Source: Arbacia lixula
Taxonomy: Eukaryota > Echinodermata > Echinoidea > Arbacioida > Arbaciidae
Length of the DNA: 64,000 bases
Direction: 5' to 3'
Assembly: GCA_963669155.1 (NCBI GenBank)
Contig: CAVLGW020000024.1
Location: 61,001-125,000, forward strand
Part shown: positions 33,679 to 45,857 of the stretch, piece after piece
How the letters are laid out: each line of letters starts with the position of its first letter
Numbering within the stretch: position 1 is the first letter of the stretch
Made by a program: the position numbers and the translations under genes
Notes under the pieces: model-generated
Database searches by the model: none
The model's input: only the letters and a program-made list of their open reading frames with translations
What the model was told of the DNA's origin: nothing

Positions 33679-35900
33679 TTCAAAGGGTGGTATAGCGTAT
33701 CTGTGTATTTAAAAGAAATGAGTATTTAATGCGACTCTTTCTGTGTGTTCGTCATTTATGTTTCGATAAACGTATTACCACAGGTATAAATTAACACGAA
33801 AACAGCAAAAGGGTGATTGATTCATGTAAAATGTACAATGATGGATTTTACAGACATCTACCTCGAGATGAAGTAAGATATTTCACATAAAAACTGTATT
33901 TCAAAACATCACCAGCATCGGAAGAGCTAAATCGTTGTATACAGACCTAAAGCATTTGATAACAAATCAACCTTTACGGGAGGTTAGTACGTGCATACTA
34001 CACGTCTTACCGTTAGGGTATATATTATGTAGGCGTAGCAGTAAAGCATAATGCATAACACTGTCTGTTCCAGACAGTGACGGGTCTGCTATGTTGAGGT
34101 GAAGCTTCGGGTTAAAGTGCGAATGTGCTAGCAGTTAGATGTAATAGTGGGACTACTTATCTCACCCGGCTGCATGGCTGCAAATACCTCACAAAGTGAC
34201 TTCTATACACAGGCCATGTTGGATTATTTTCCCATATGTGTCAACAACCACTCGCACTGGAATAACTACATTTTCACTCACTGTACTTACCTGTATATGC
34301 ACTGTCTACTAAATTCCAAGGCTAAAATATCAGTCTATAGCCATGCCATGACCGTGAGTTAGAAGTTGACGATATGTATAGATTATTGGTATTGTACGCT
34401 TCATATGCAATAATAACTACGTGTGCGTACGCACACACATTAATAACGTCTGTGAGTTTAATAAACAACAACAGTTGTTTACATGTACAGTATATATACA
34501 TGCAGTAAAAATGTTTTACATATGTAGATAACATATTCATGTATATGTAAATGTAACATTGATAACCGTGCCGGGGGGTTCCCAAATTTTCGGCTAAGGG
34601 CCTTTATAACGAATTTATTTCACATGTGTACATGGTGTGCGTCATATAAAGACGACTAGCGAGAGGGTGCTCATCTCTTAACTTGCCGGAGTTTTTTCAC
34701 TATTGCACTTTGGTCGTAAATTTGAGACAGCGGCACGTTACCCCTTAGTCGCAAATATGCGACAGCGGCAGGTTAAGAGAACTGGTTCACCCTGAAGATA
34801 AATTGCTTACAATTAAAGTAGAAACATGAAAGAGACACATTAGCGAATGTTTGATAACAATATGTCAAAGGAAAAGAAAGTGATGACCCTTTCAGGTTTT
34901 CATTTTGTAACGTCACGTGAAAGGTGCTCTGCCATACTCTTGTGTACAATATAACTTCACAAAAAAAAATGTTTTTTGTCAGCGGAAGTTGTTTGTTTCG
35001 TACGGGTATTTTTTGTAAAATTATTTCTAAATATGTATCAAATGCACATGCATACATTTTTGAGAAAATGCACATTTTTGAAAACAAATTGTACACAACA
35101 TGTGGGAAAGCAGCTCTCATGTGACGTGACCTGATGTCATGTGATTGACGGATTCTCATCAAACCATAAATATGTCTTTCTACTTTCTACTTTCTTATTT
35201 TATCGAAATCAACTTAATTTCAGAATGAACTATCACCTTCAATGAAAGTCATTACCTTAGTAAGGGACGAGTACTCTCAATGCGTATGTATATACGAATG
35301 TATATGCATAAAGATGTGTCCACGTTATTTGATTTGTCTATGGGTGCGGAGTTATCACAAAATGTTTAAACCTCGAGGCTTTGCACTGCCTCTATGTAAC
35401 AGTAAGCCATGTGTTTTTGGGTCACCCTTACGTGGGTTAACCTTAAGTTGCAAACAGTCTTTTATTTGTAACCTTATCCTGTTTTTTTTTAACGAATAAC
35501 TAATCAGACAAAGTCTAACGAATCGATGTCAGCCCGTATGTAACTTTCATCCGCTAATAAACAATACTAAGCTTTAAAAATTACATTCTTCCAAGTGCAA
35601 TGTTGTGTAACACAACAGCGTTCTTACTGTCATGTTACTTACTGACACCAATTTCCTTCACAGCATCTTTTGATAATCGAAACAAGGCAAAGCGAGATCT
35701 CAAGAACTGTTATAACGGAAGTTATAATATGTCTTCTCAGAATTAGTGGTATTTATCAACACCCACTCATCTTATGACTAGCAAGATGCGCAGACATTTA
35801 ATCAGACTTGCCTCTCAGATACAACTGCAATTCTCCTTTCAGATGCTTTCTTATCGAAAGTTTGTCCATTGTAGTCCAGTCATTGCAACTGCTAGCAGTT
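33679..35900. promoter_or_regulatory. Shared 5' interval between divergent genes A and B
   Basis: 2222 bases separate the two start codons. No TATA box could be assigned with confidence. CTTAACTTGCCG and a duplicated GGTCGTAAAT..GACAGCGGCA / AGTCGCAAAT..GACAGCGGCA pair lie at 34675-34775. Two out-of-frame ATGs (35774, 35844) precede the gene B start. Confidence 0.4.
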
Positions 35901-35958
35901 ATGGGGCGTTTGTTTCCGATATGTGCTTCCATCGCCTTCATCATCGGTGCATTCCAAG
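35901..35958 (+). CDS. Gene B exon 1: signal peptide
   Basis: MGRLFPICASIAFIIGAFQ, a hydrophobic leader, then donor G|GTAATA, phase 1. The ATG was chosen because it directly precedes the leader in the frame that splices correctly. Confidence 0.75.
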
Positions 35959-38900
35959 GTAATATTTTTATAAAGTAATGTGCTAAATTAAGAATAGTCT
36001 TTTACATTAGGACATGATTGCATGTCAGTAAAAATAAATCTAATTTGATACGCTATTTTTATATTCCGCCCCTTTCTCATGATAACGATTACTCAAATGA
36101 TGATTCAGATACCACGTTGTGTCGTTTTAACAATGTGTGTTAATTTCTATCATATAGGCTACGTCACGGTCATTTTAATATTCAATCTTTTCCGAATGAA
36201 ATTACAACATGAATCGTGGGTCATTTAGTCCTTTTTAACGATGCATTAACAATATATTTGAGTGTGTAGTCATCTTCCAGTGTAAATGATATTGCACACC
36301 AAACCCATAAACAATCCACCCAAAACAAATATATTTTATTAAAAGTCATCCATTCCATACCGAATTCATACGCTCTTTATCGAAACAAACAGTGAAATAA
36401 AAACAAATCGAAGCAGAGTAATATAGCTCTTGAATTCATTTTTTGCATTTATTACAGGGGCCGTTTGTCAGTCTGACTTGCTTACCAACGATGTTGTCAG
36501 AACGACGCTCAATACAACTGCGACTCTGTTTTGTAACTTTTCTATGAATGCCCGAACACAATTCTCAATTATATGGAAGCATAACAGCCTAAGAATCATC
36601 AGATGCGGAGTGCATGACACTGATGTGACTAAGGGTCGTTACCGAATCGTACTTGAACGTCAGCAGAATAGCAGTAGACTGGTGATGCACACCGTAGAAC
36701 TGAACGATACTGGAAGATATGACTGTTTTGTGTCTATGAGTAAGACAAAGGCAATTAACAACTCCGTTTATCTACAAATAATAGGTAAGATGATCGTGAC
36801 ATACATTTTCATACATTTCTTTTGATAGGGAATCATTCCGAGATTAAACAATGTCTACGCAGACATAACTCTGGAATCAGTGGGGTATAAAGAAAATCAT
36901 TAAATCGTGTTAATAAAGGAAAACACATTACAATCGAGAAATGAAAATAAGGAAGCAAATAGTCTTTACATGAAATCAACTATTTGGATATTGAAAGATT
37001 TAGTGAATTTTGGAGAAGATATATGCCAGGCTAAAATGAAAGGCATTTCTAACTGTAATTGTTACCTGGGCAAAAGTCTTTACTATTATCTTTATTGACA
37101 ATGAATTTGTTTAACGATATGGTAAAGTTCTTCAAATATATCAATCTATTAAGAATATCTAATGGCAAATATTCATTAAACAAGGATTTCACATCAGTGA
37201 ATTGTACAATGTACAAATATTACTTTGGTTTACGTACGACCCGTTAATTTTGATTTCGAAAAACAAGAGAAAAACACAAATTGCACGGCATATTGCGTTC
37301 AGAAAATTTGTGTTGTTATTAGTGTTGTTTAGTTTGTCTTTCGCAGAGTTGTACATTGCTAAACTACGTTACTATTATAAAACCAATTCGTTTCTGAATA
37401 ATTTGTATGATATTAAGGTATCTTGCTCACTTTTCAAGTAGCCACTTTTTTGTCGCATGTTTTCAGCTCTACCAACTGGAGTTGTTATTACTAATGTTCA
37501 TGGAAATATTAGCTATCGGATCAACGAGACCCTCGAACTTTGGGAAAGGAAGCCTGCGGTGTTGAAATGTGAAACGGAAGGTGACACCAATACACCTGTT
37601 GAGCTGGTATGGCGCACCAATGTGTCCCTATCTCACTCTACACCAACACGCATCGTGGAGGCGCAACATGTTTCTAGCTCCACTTATCTCAGCTTTACAC
37701 CGTCTTTTGGAGATGACAACATGGCTGTCACGTGCGAAGCTCACCGACCTGAACTGGCCAGTGAACCAACTCAGATGATGTGGTCACGTGTGATTCTAAA
37801 GGTGCAAGGTGGGTCCTCATCATTATTAATCTATTAGGAAGTATTAGCTATTAAAACCAAACATTTTGTTTATCAATTCCAATAAATCATACATTTTCAG
37901 AGAAAATATCAATAAAGATTATATATACAATAGTCCAAGTAGCAATACTTTGTTCAATTGAATCCGGGTAAAATCGGTTTACATTGCGTTATCACCTTTT
38001 CTTCAAAAAAAAATAAACGTTTCAATAAAGTTTTCGTACAAGTTCGATATTGATGAACTTAGCTATATGTATATTCCACCACATATTTCCATTCACAGTC
38101 CCACTTCGAGGCCTAGTTATCAAGGACGACAATTCGAATGCGACATCTGCAGACAGTGTCATGAACCTTATGGAGGGAGTTCGCACATCTCTGACTTGCA
38201 TGACACAGAATCCTGTAAGACCTCCTGTAGCACTACTGTGGAAGACGACTCTTATTTCTCTAGAGCAAGCAAACACGACTACAAAGAGTGTGATGAAATC
38301 CAATAAAAGACTTACCACAAACTTTATCAGACTGAATTTCATTCCAAGTGTAAAACACAACGGAGGAGAAATCACATGCATGGTTACAAACGACATACTT
38401 CATCATCTGCCGATATCGGAAAGTGTGAAAATCTACGTTCAAGGTATGTCAAATGTTTGACCAGACTCATCTCTAATTCCAATTAGATCGGGGGAAACAT
38501 AAACGTATTCCTGATCTGTTGAATCTGAAAGTATCGTTCAGTGCGTGAGTGGGATCGGGCATAACGAGTTTCACTTTGCTCGCGACTCTTTCTTGATACG
38601 TGATCTCAAGTACAGGCAAGTCTACCCCTATTATCTTGGGTTAAAAATAATATACAGTAGGTGCAACAAAGGGAAAAATTAAACATGTCTAGCAGTTTAG
38701 AGCTTTCCATTTGTGTCTGTAAACACTGATGACTGTCAAATTTAGTACCTAATTTGCTTGTAGATTATAAGCCTCTTATAATAAAGAATCCTTTGAGGAA
38801 ATAAATTATAGTAATCCTTATCAAATTTGTAATTTTTCAGGAGCCAGTAAGGAATCCCCAGTCAACTTCAACGCCACAGTTGCTGCGACAGGGGCATGCA

Positions 38901-40530
38901 TAGCTTTTGTTATCATCTTTGTCTCTATTACCAAGGCCTGTCTTGCATTAGGAGGATCAAGTGGTAAATGTGATCATACCTTTTTTGTATGAATATCAAT
39001 CTGCGTTAATGTCTGATTTGAAAACATATGGCATTGGCGTACTGCAGCTTAGACAAATTGCAAGTGATGTTACCTATGTTTATTTTAGAGCAACTGCTGA
39101 GTTATTAGTTAAAGCTCGGAATAAACCATTACCTTGAGGATAGAATTATATTGTACCTTTAGTGCATAATCATTATTATTATACGTTGAAATATTAGTAA
39201 TTACCAAGATCCGCTAGAAGTTTGCGATGTTTTATGTTTGATTCCACAGCATACCACGTACGAATTAACCGCAAAAATCAAGCGATGACCCTCGCCTGGG
39301 CTCGTACCTTTTTGGTCTTAATTATACCATTCACATTCATTTTATGTTTACCATATTGTGGGTTGCCGGTGCAAATGTTCAGATTTTGAAAGTACAGAAG
39401 AAAAAAAATGGTATGCTGCTTTTCTTGTAGCATAAGGTTATCGGAATGTTACAAAAACAACATACAAAAAAAATATGTTTTGAATATTACTGCCTAAAAA
39501 TAAATTATATAATGTCTTTATTATATTGCACTTCATCAAAAAAGCTCAAGCTAATCAAGGAGATGGGCAGTCGTCAATCATCCCAGTTCCACCAACCGCC
39601 GCAGATATTCACGAGCGACTCAGTCCTCAGTCTTTGCGGGATAGTGTATGTTCTTTATTCACCTTTTTTTAATAGTATGTATGTGATATACTCTGTGGTT
39701 AGGTAAAACTAATCTGATGTAATATCGGGACCCCTTTTTTGCTAATCGCGAAGAAACATCACCTCGTCTTCATTTGACCGTAGAATAACATTGTGAAATC
39801 GAATTGATCCTGGAACCTACCTTAAGAGCAAGTCGGTTTTGTCATGAAGGTGCGTCCTGTAATCTTGTTACTAGAATTACTAGGTTTTTATCGCTTTCGT
39901 ACTATTGAATCTTTTAATCATTTAACAAGATTGCGCGAATCAATTCCTTTCACCTTTATAAGAAGAATGTGTAACACGTACATTTGATAAGCAGAATAAA
40001 ATATTTAATTTGTAATATGAAGTATGAGAAATGAACGTTTTTTCGCAATACTTTACTAAGTATTCCTTACATTCACAAAATGTATTACATTCATGCAATG
40101 ATAGTGATTAGGAGTTCAAGGGCTTCGTTCACAAATCACCCGTTTTTCTTTGTCAATGCAGAACTATGACGACATACGAGATGAATCGCCAGGTGGTAGC
40201 ATTCAACATCACTACTTGGAATCCCATTTGTCGAGTTCAAGTGACGCGACTACATCGTCACTTTCCGAGAGTTCTATATGCAGCTACACTGTCCAACATC
40301 ACTACGAAAATGATCGGATTAATTCTACCGCTGATGAATACATGGCAATGGGAGCAATAGGGTCATCAAATACCCAGGCGATTAGTCGTTCCTCCGAAGA
40401 TATTGTTTCTGATTCCGAATATCAAAGTTGCACTTATGACTTTAAAAAATCTAGGTCTAACCCTGCATTGCTTGAAGATAGTGATGGATATATGGTTCCA
40501 TCTTGTCATATGCAACCACAAAGGCGGTAA
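35901..40530 (+). CDS. Gene B: three-Ig single-pass receptor with tyrosine-motif tail, 554 aa
   Basis: Seven exons: 35901-35958, 36458-36784, 37467-37808, 38099-38443, 38841-38963, 39545-39645, 40162-40530. All junctions are GT/AG; 1665 coding bases. Signal peptide 1-19, V-type Ig 20-128, two C2-like Ig domains 129-242 and 243-357, membrane segment in 358-398, cytoplasmic tail 399-554. The tail has eight tyrosines, including YEND (Grb2-type pYxN), YMAM (PI3K p85-type pYxxM) and DGYMVPS. No kinase domain. It is inferred to be a ligand receptor that recruits SH2 adaptors when phosphorylated. Paralogous to gene C: the Ig1 core IIWKHN..IIRCG and tail motifs are shared. Confidence 0.82.
36458..36784 (+). 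CDS. Gene B exon 2: V-type Ig domain
   Basis: ATLFC, SIIWKHN, an extra IIRCG cysteine, and DTGRYDC. Acceptor TTATTACAG, donor G|GTAAGA, phase 1-1. Closest relative in the window is gene C exon 2. Confidence 0.88.
37467..37808 (+). CDS. Gene B exon 3: Ig domain 2
   Basis: VLKCETEG, ELVWRTN and MAVTCEA form the Cys-Trp-Cys core. Acceptor GTTTTCAG, donor G|GTGGGT, phase 1-1. Confidence 0.87.
38099..38443 (+). CDS. Gene B exon 4: Ig domain 3
   Basis: SLTCMTQNP, ALLWKTT and EITCMV. Acceptor ATTCACAG, donor G|GTATGT, phase 1-1. Confidence 0.87.
38841..38963 (+). CDS. Gene B exon 5: transmembrane segment
   Basis: TGACIAFVIIFVSITKACLAL; less hydrophobic at the end than usual, with a lysine near the inner face. 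Acceptor AATTTTTCAG, donor G|GTAAAT. Confidence 0.78.
39545..39645 (+). CDS. Gene B exon 6: cytoplasmic linker
   Basis: Encodes a Gln/Pro/Ser-rich stretch (SSIIPVPPTAADIHERLS). Acceptor could be 39544 or 39558, both in frame; donor AGT|GTATGT. Moves phase from 1 to 0. Confidence 0.65.
40162..40530 (+). CDS. Gene B exon 7: tyrosine-rich cytoplasmic tail
   Basis: Starts NYDDIRDESP. Tyrosines at exon codons 2, 18, 42, 48, 60, 87, 92 and 110. Codon 48 lies in HYEND, 60 in DEYMAM, 110 in DGYMVPS. Acceptor TCAATGCAG; stop TAA 40528-40530. Confidence 0.85.
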   Translation, partial: NYDDIRDESPGGSIQHHYLESHLSSSSDATTSSLSESSICSYTVQHHYENDRINSTADEYMAMGAIGSSNTQAISRSSEDIVSDSEYQSCTYDFKKSRSNPALLEDSDGYMVPSCHMQPQRR

Positions 40531-40853
40531 CCAAACGAATGGACGTTCAACATAACAGCTTTTATTCTTGCTGAATATTGATCAGTGTCATCTGAAGAGG
40601 ACTTTGAGTTATCTATTGATGCCCATTAATCTAGGTGAACGCGAAAAAAAATTGTTAAACGGCTAAATGAATAACAGAGGAAGAATATCATTAATTTTAA
40701 GTTTGTTTTGCGATTTCCTCGTATTGTTTCGTCATTTGTTTTGAGTCTAGTGTATGTTCTTTTGTTGGCAGGTTTGCATTACTCAGGGTTCATATTTTGT
40801 AAATGATGTATACATACGCCCTTTGCCTCCCCAATGTTCCAAACCACTATGTA

Positions 40854-40859
40854 ATTAAA
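40854..40859 (+). terminator. Candidate poly(A) signal for gene B
   Basis: ATTAAA, 324 bases after the stop codon. AATAAA also occurs at 42489 and 42525, so the 3' end is uncertain. Confidence 0.35.
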
Positions 40860-42826
40860 GAACAAAGGATAAAAACGGTGGACGCAAAGCTACAAGCGGC
40901 GTCGCAACCGTTGCATATTAATTTTAGCAGTCAAAAATATTCGTTGACAACGTTATACATACAATATTCAAGATTTAAGTACAAGCACACATCTATTAAA
41001 ATGTAAATGTACAGCCCAACGTCTCGGGCATACATGTAGATTACTAAATTTAGCCCATGTACAAGAAAGTTCATGAAATGAATCGAATGATTCTTTATGG
41101 CATTGGCGAGTTATCAATTGTAAGATATGTTTTGAAGTGACGTTCATGTGATGTAAATTCATTATCAAAGCAAGTGTAAGTGTGTAATGTCTATAGGTAT
41201 ATCTGCATGTATATGTAAAAATATATATATATATGATTATATAAACGTTCTAATTGGGAAATATAACGTCCCTGCTACACTTAATTTGTATTTCAAAATG
41301 ACATAGTACCCAAGTACTCTCTCCATATGGCATTTACACGAGAAGTTGCACTGCAATTGAACAAAATTGTAAATAACATGCACATTTAAAAACAAAATTT
41401 GTATACATTTTTGGTTCATGACAAGTTAATGTGGTATATAATTGTAAAAAAGTGTATTTACTTTTTTTATATAGAAGGCGCTGTTTAACGAAATTCAGAT
41501 TTTTCTTCTTTTTTTTTTTTTTACCTAAGCTGTTATGTTTAGTACGTTTATGTGCTTTGTGTTGTATCATCTGTTCATGTTGATGCCTGTGTGCTTTTTT
41601 CGATTAATCGATTTTTGTTATGGTATTTTCATAAACATAGTGCACATTGTTGTCAAATATTCCGAGCGATGTTTTAATATGTCTAAAGTAACCACTGACA
41701 CCAGCCGGTGTCAGTGTCTTGCGAACGATGGCTAACTTGTAGACACAGGCTGAGACACGATAGAGCCCGTAGTGATTGAGCAGACCCTTGCCGTATCCTA
41801 GTTGGCAGAGAGATAGTGTTGACTTTTTTAGAGATATTGGATGGCTTTTTAACCAACGACTGTCACAAACATGTCGTAAATAGTCGCGTTGTATAAAATT
41901 TGTATTGGTTGAATATGTGAAAATACCAATGAAGACACAAATTAAATACATAGCAGTAGACACATTATGTGAATTGAATAACTGTATTTATTTGTATCCT
42001 TCTCAACTACTATGTAACCGCATCTTCCACGTACTACCACTATGGATTGTGGTGAACATTGCAATTTGCAGCAAATTCAAGGAGAAATGGATAAAGAAAA
42101 TAGAAAACAAGTTTCAGAAGTGTGCAGAAGGGGAGACCGCAAAAAGAAGAGAGAAACAAGGGTGTGAGAGAAAAAAGAGAAAGAGAGAAATGCGAAAAGA
42201 AGAGAGGCTTCTTTTTGTGTGCAGACGTGAACATGTGAGTGCGAGTAGTTCTGTGGGTGTGATGCTCGTTTTTACGAAGAAAAAAGACATGCATATGGAA
42301 ACGTGTTAATCAATTTTGATACAGCATTTGTTAATCATAATATTATTGCAATAATCCCAAAGTCTCAAATCTCAAAGTTTTTAAAGATAGAGCTCGACAT
42401 ATCACATAACAATTGGGAGTACATTAAGTGAAGATCCAAAATGTTTTTGTTTATCCTTCGATGCAGTTTGATTTGTTAAGTCTCTTTAAATAAAACGGTG
42501 CAGAACAAAATGTGTTTCGTAGTAATAAACCTTTTTTTATCCTTAGACTTTGTTTCGGATTTACGACTTCTAATTGATTTTATTAGCTTCATGTAAGGAC
42601 ACATGCTGAGAGATACTAAGCGATTACATTTATTGGTTGCTCACATTAATACAAATATTAAACAGGATGTCAAAGTGCGTTTATGTACTATTTTGTTCAA
42701 TAATCTGTTTCCAGACGGACAAACTAGCACATATAAATTCATAAAAGAGCTTTACATTCATTTTCCTTCACATTTATGAAAGGGCATATTCAATATAATA
42801 AGCAATTTGGCTATACATAACGTAAC

Positions 42827-42827
<1 letters not shown>
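40860..42827. other. No gene seen downstream of gene B
   Basis: AT-rich, with a T-run near 41510 and purine-rich sequence at 42120-42220. No exon-like frame. Confidence 0.5.

Positions 42828-42864
<37 letters not shown>
42828..42864. repeat. (TA)n microsatellite
   Basis: About 18 uninterrupted AT units. Confidence 0.95.
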
Positions 42865-42870
<6 letters not shown>

Positions 42871-42999
42871 CATCTTTGGTACTCTTTTATTTCAATATTC
42901 TGTGAAAAAAAATGAAGATAGCAATGGCAGGCGTAGCTTAAATCAAGGTTCCCCAGAGATATCTAGCCTTTTTCGGAAAAAATGGTGATGCTGAAAAAA

Positions 43000-43072
43000 T
43001 GTCTCCGCCGAGAATCGAACCCTGGCCCCCAGCTTTGAAAGCCGGTGCCCTAACCACTAGTCCACAGAAACA
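43000..43072 (-). tRNA. tRNA-like sequence with TCA anticodon loop, probably a SINE head
   Basis: Minus strand. A 73-nt cloverleaf is possible: acceptor TGTTTCT pairs with GGAGACA (two wobbles); anticodon stem CCGGC/GCTGG closes the loop TTTCAAA, giving anticodon TCA; the D region has TGGACTAGTGGTTAGG (A box) and the T loop GGTTCGATTC (B box). The T stem has a mismatch. TCA would read UGA; tRNA-Sec is longer, so a true selenocysteine tRNA is unlikely. Flanking sequence with a downstream hairpin (CTGAAAAAAT/ATTTTTTCCG region) fits a tRNA-derived SINE. Confidence 0.5.
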
Positions 43073-43129
43073 GGATAGTGGCCAAAGCGACCCTGAATAC
43101 AGAGAATCGGTAAGGACCATTAGACATTA

Positions 43130-45857
43130 TTGCAGGCTACTTGTGACAAAGCTGTTTACGTTCTTAACACATTAAGGCCAAACAAGAGCAAATAAGTACT
43201 AAATAATCAATTTATAGCACATAAGACAACAATGCCCGTTGTGCGTCACGCAGTTTACAATCGATCGATCTCAAATATGTTTACAAGGAGTGTCGTTTTG
43301 TTACCAATGACGCGGTGGTAGCAGTTGCCAATGAATTAGCATTTATGATGTAAAATTAACATTGTTGTATTCAGGGTGAATCTTCTCACACACAAATAAT
43401 TTCTTTTTCTTATTTGTCACATATTGCAAGACTACTCTAACATTTCAGTATTTATTCCAAAACTATTAATCCATGAAATGGCACGAAAACTGTACATCTG
43501 ACATTGTGATTTCAAGAAATTATCTTGATATCAGTTAACGTTATTTGTTATGATTTTTTATTGATTTATTTAATGATGTAAGTGAGTACAAGCATCTCAG
43601 CAATGTACTTTTAAAACACATGACACTTGGTATCTAAAATTTACTCAACAAGAGATAGCAGTGTTAGTCATCACTATGTACATAGTAAATGCCCTTGAGG
43701 CAATTCAAAGTAAATATTAAGCAGGTTGTCGTTATTTGTATAATAGATTTCACTGAAAACAATCAGCGTTGCTTTCAGAGAAACTTAAAATACATGAGTC
43801 TCTTTTTCACACTCATAACATGAAGTGTTATTGATTACTTCCTGTAGTACGTATATCGGTTATAGGGCCGAAACTTTTTCTTAAGAGGGAATATTCGGAT
43901 ACGAGATGAGCGTAATTAATCTTTAGTTACTGATTTGTAGCTGGTCAGATTTTGGCTTATTGCCTGTATACTTCAAGGAAAACACTTCTTTGCAACTATC
44001 TTGACAAAATGACAGGTTATTGCGAAACGTTACTGTACTTTGAACTCCTGTGTATCATGCACATAATACATTATTATTAGTCCTACGTGTGTATTGCTCA
44101 CTAGTAATGTAAAAAAACATAATGGCATAAAAGGTCTATACATGAGCTGGGATACATACTGTAAACAATACATTCAAAACATGCTAAAATGACAATTGAT
44201 CAGACCTACGGAAATAATTCAAAAATGTCTCGCTAACAAGTAAGCGAATAAATATATTGTTTCTTTTGTGATATGTAATTAATTGACATTTTTCGTCATG
44301 AGAACCGTACTAAGTATCGGTTCTCACGAAATAACTTTCTTCTTTCCATTGTGACTACAGTGCTCTTTGTTAAAACGGCAACACATACAGGTACTTGGCA
44401 TATTGTTGAGAAATAGAGGTGTTATGGATGGCTTCCTTGAGTGCTTCTCAGAATATGAAAACGTTAATCATATAACAGTTAAAACATAATTCCTTCAAGA
44501 TAAACGAAGGATGTTTGAGGGTTCTTGCTTTTCTTTCATGTCATTTTTCATTTTGCAGTCGTGTATTTTACATCATACTTTCCCTAATTGCTGTATTTCT
44601 AAAACCTAATCAAGACGAGGACAAAACAAAAAGCCCGTTGTGATTTCTGAATTGATCGTTTATCCAGTAGCCTGCGTAATTTATATTTGGTTGACAAGTG
44701 TACATCTTAGAGAGCTCACAGAGAGTAGGGTTAAGTGGTGAGGTGTCTATAAAGAGATGATATGATAAATGTATGAACCTAAATATATGGTATGTGGCTA
44801 GGAAAGGCAAAATGTTTTTTTGAATCGAACAATATATTTCGACTTAAATCCTTATTTCCGGATCATGAACGATATAATTATCACCGGCTCAGAAGTGTGA
44901 TTTCATGACTGCATTTGGGTAAATTAGATCATAAAATTGTTTCATTTTGGTACCTTACATGTTTCGAGTGTAATAGTAAACGTTCCATTCTGATGTGAAA
45001 ATGACTATTTGCACTTAGTTCATCATACAACCAATAACTATGTTTAAGGCAAAACAAAACTATAGAAACCAACATACGTACACAAAATGTTTGTCTTAGC
45101 TATCTGTTTTTAAATCATATTATGTGTACAGTTTGTTCCCTCCACCATTTCTACTAAAATATGTGTGAATCATTTTAACTGAAGTAAAAGTACACCTCAC
45201 ATATTCATTGCCGTGACGTAAGTCGTGTATTCGTTTTTTTCACATGATTGAAAATTTCAAATGAGCTTAGCCAAAGGAGTAGTATAATATTTCATGTTCA
45301 TGCATGATTTAGTTCAGTCAAGGAGGCGGCAATTTACTAATTATGACGCGTTTCTTCGTGTGGTTACATTGAACGTAATAACTATGATGATATCTGTAAA
45401 CGGAATTCATTGCACTACGGGTAGTTTCAGCCAGCTCTTTCTGGTATGCCTTTAAGATATGTAACGCTAATTTAAGGTGAATTCACAACCATTATGTAAG
45501 GGTATCCTTGATACGGGTAACATCATGCTGAAAAAAGATAGCAAAGCATGATAGAATTTTTGTGTATTTGTTTTTAGTATAATTAGTGTATTTATGTATA
45601 ATTATGTGCGAATGTTTTATTGTCTGATAATGTGAACTACGTTATAGTTTGCTCGGCCATGCGTTGTATGTATATTCAGGTAAGCACATGCATGTCAATG
45701 TGTACCCGTTACAGGACGTGGTATTACCACTGTCCATCATGTTCAATTTGTCATTATTACCGCTCTGCCTACCCCTGCTACTTCCGTTCACTTTGTTTTT
45801 CCCACTTATTAAGTCTCTCGTATTCGTGCATTCCATCTCATTCATCAGATTTTTATA
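43130..45857. other. No gene seen
   Basis: AT-rich intergenic sequence between genes B and C. A small inverted repeat, TGAGAACCG/CGGTTCTCA, lies at about 44299-44326. Nothing else supported. Confidence 0.5.

Noticed and set aside
41905..42309. 134-aa frame with a Lys/Arg/Glu-rich segment
   Set aside because: The charged stretch comes from a purine-rich tract; no splice sites or family match.
43000..43072. Selenocysteine tRNA
   Set aside because: The anticodon is TCA, but the sequence is 73 nt without the long variable arm and extended acceptor stem of tRNA-Sec.
45620..45857. Start of the 205-aa frame before the LINE
   Set aside because: Only the part from about 45858 resembles the LINE; the upstream portion is AT-rich flank read through by chance.
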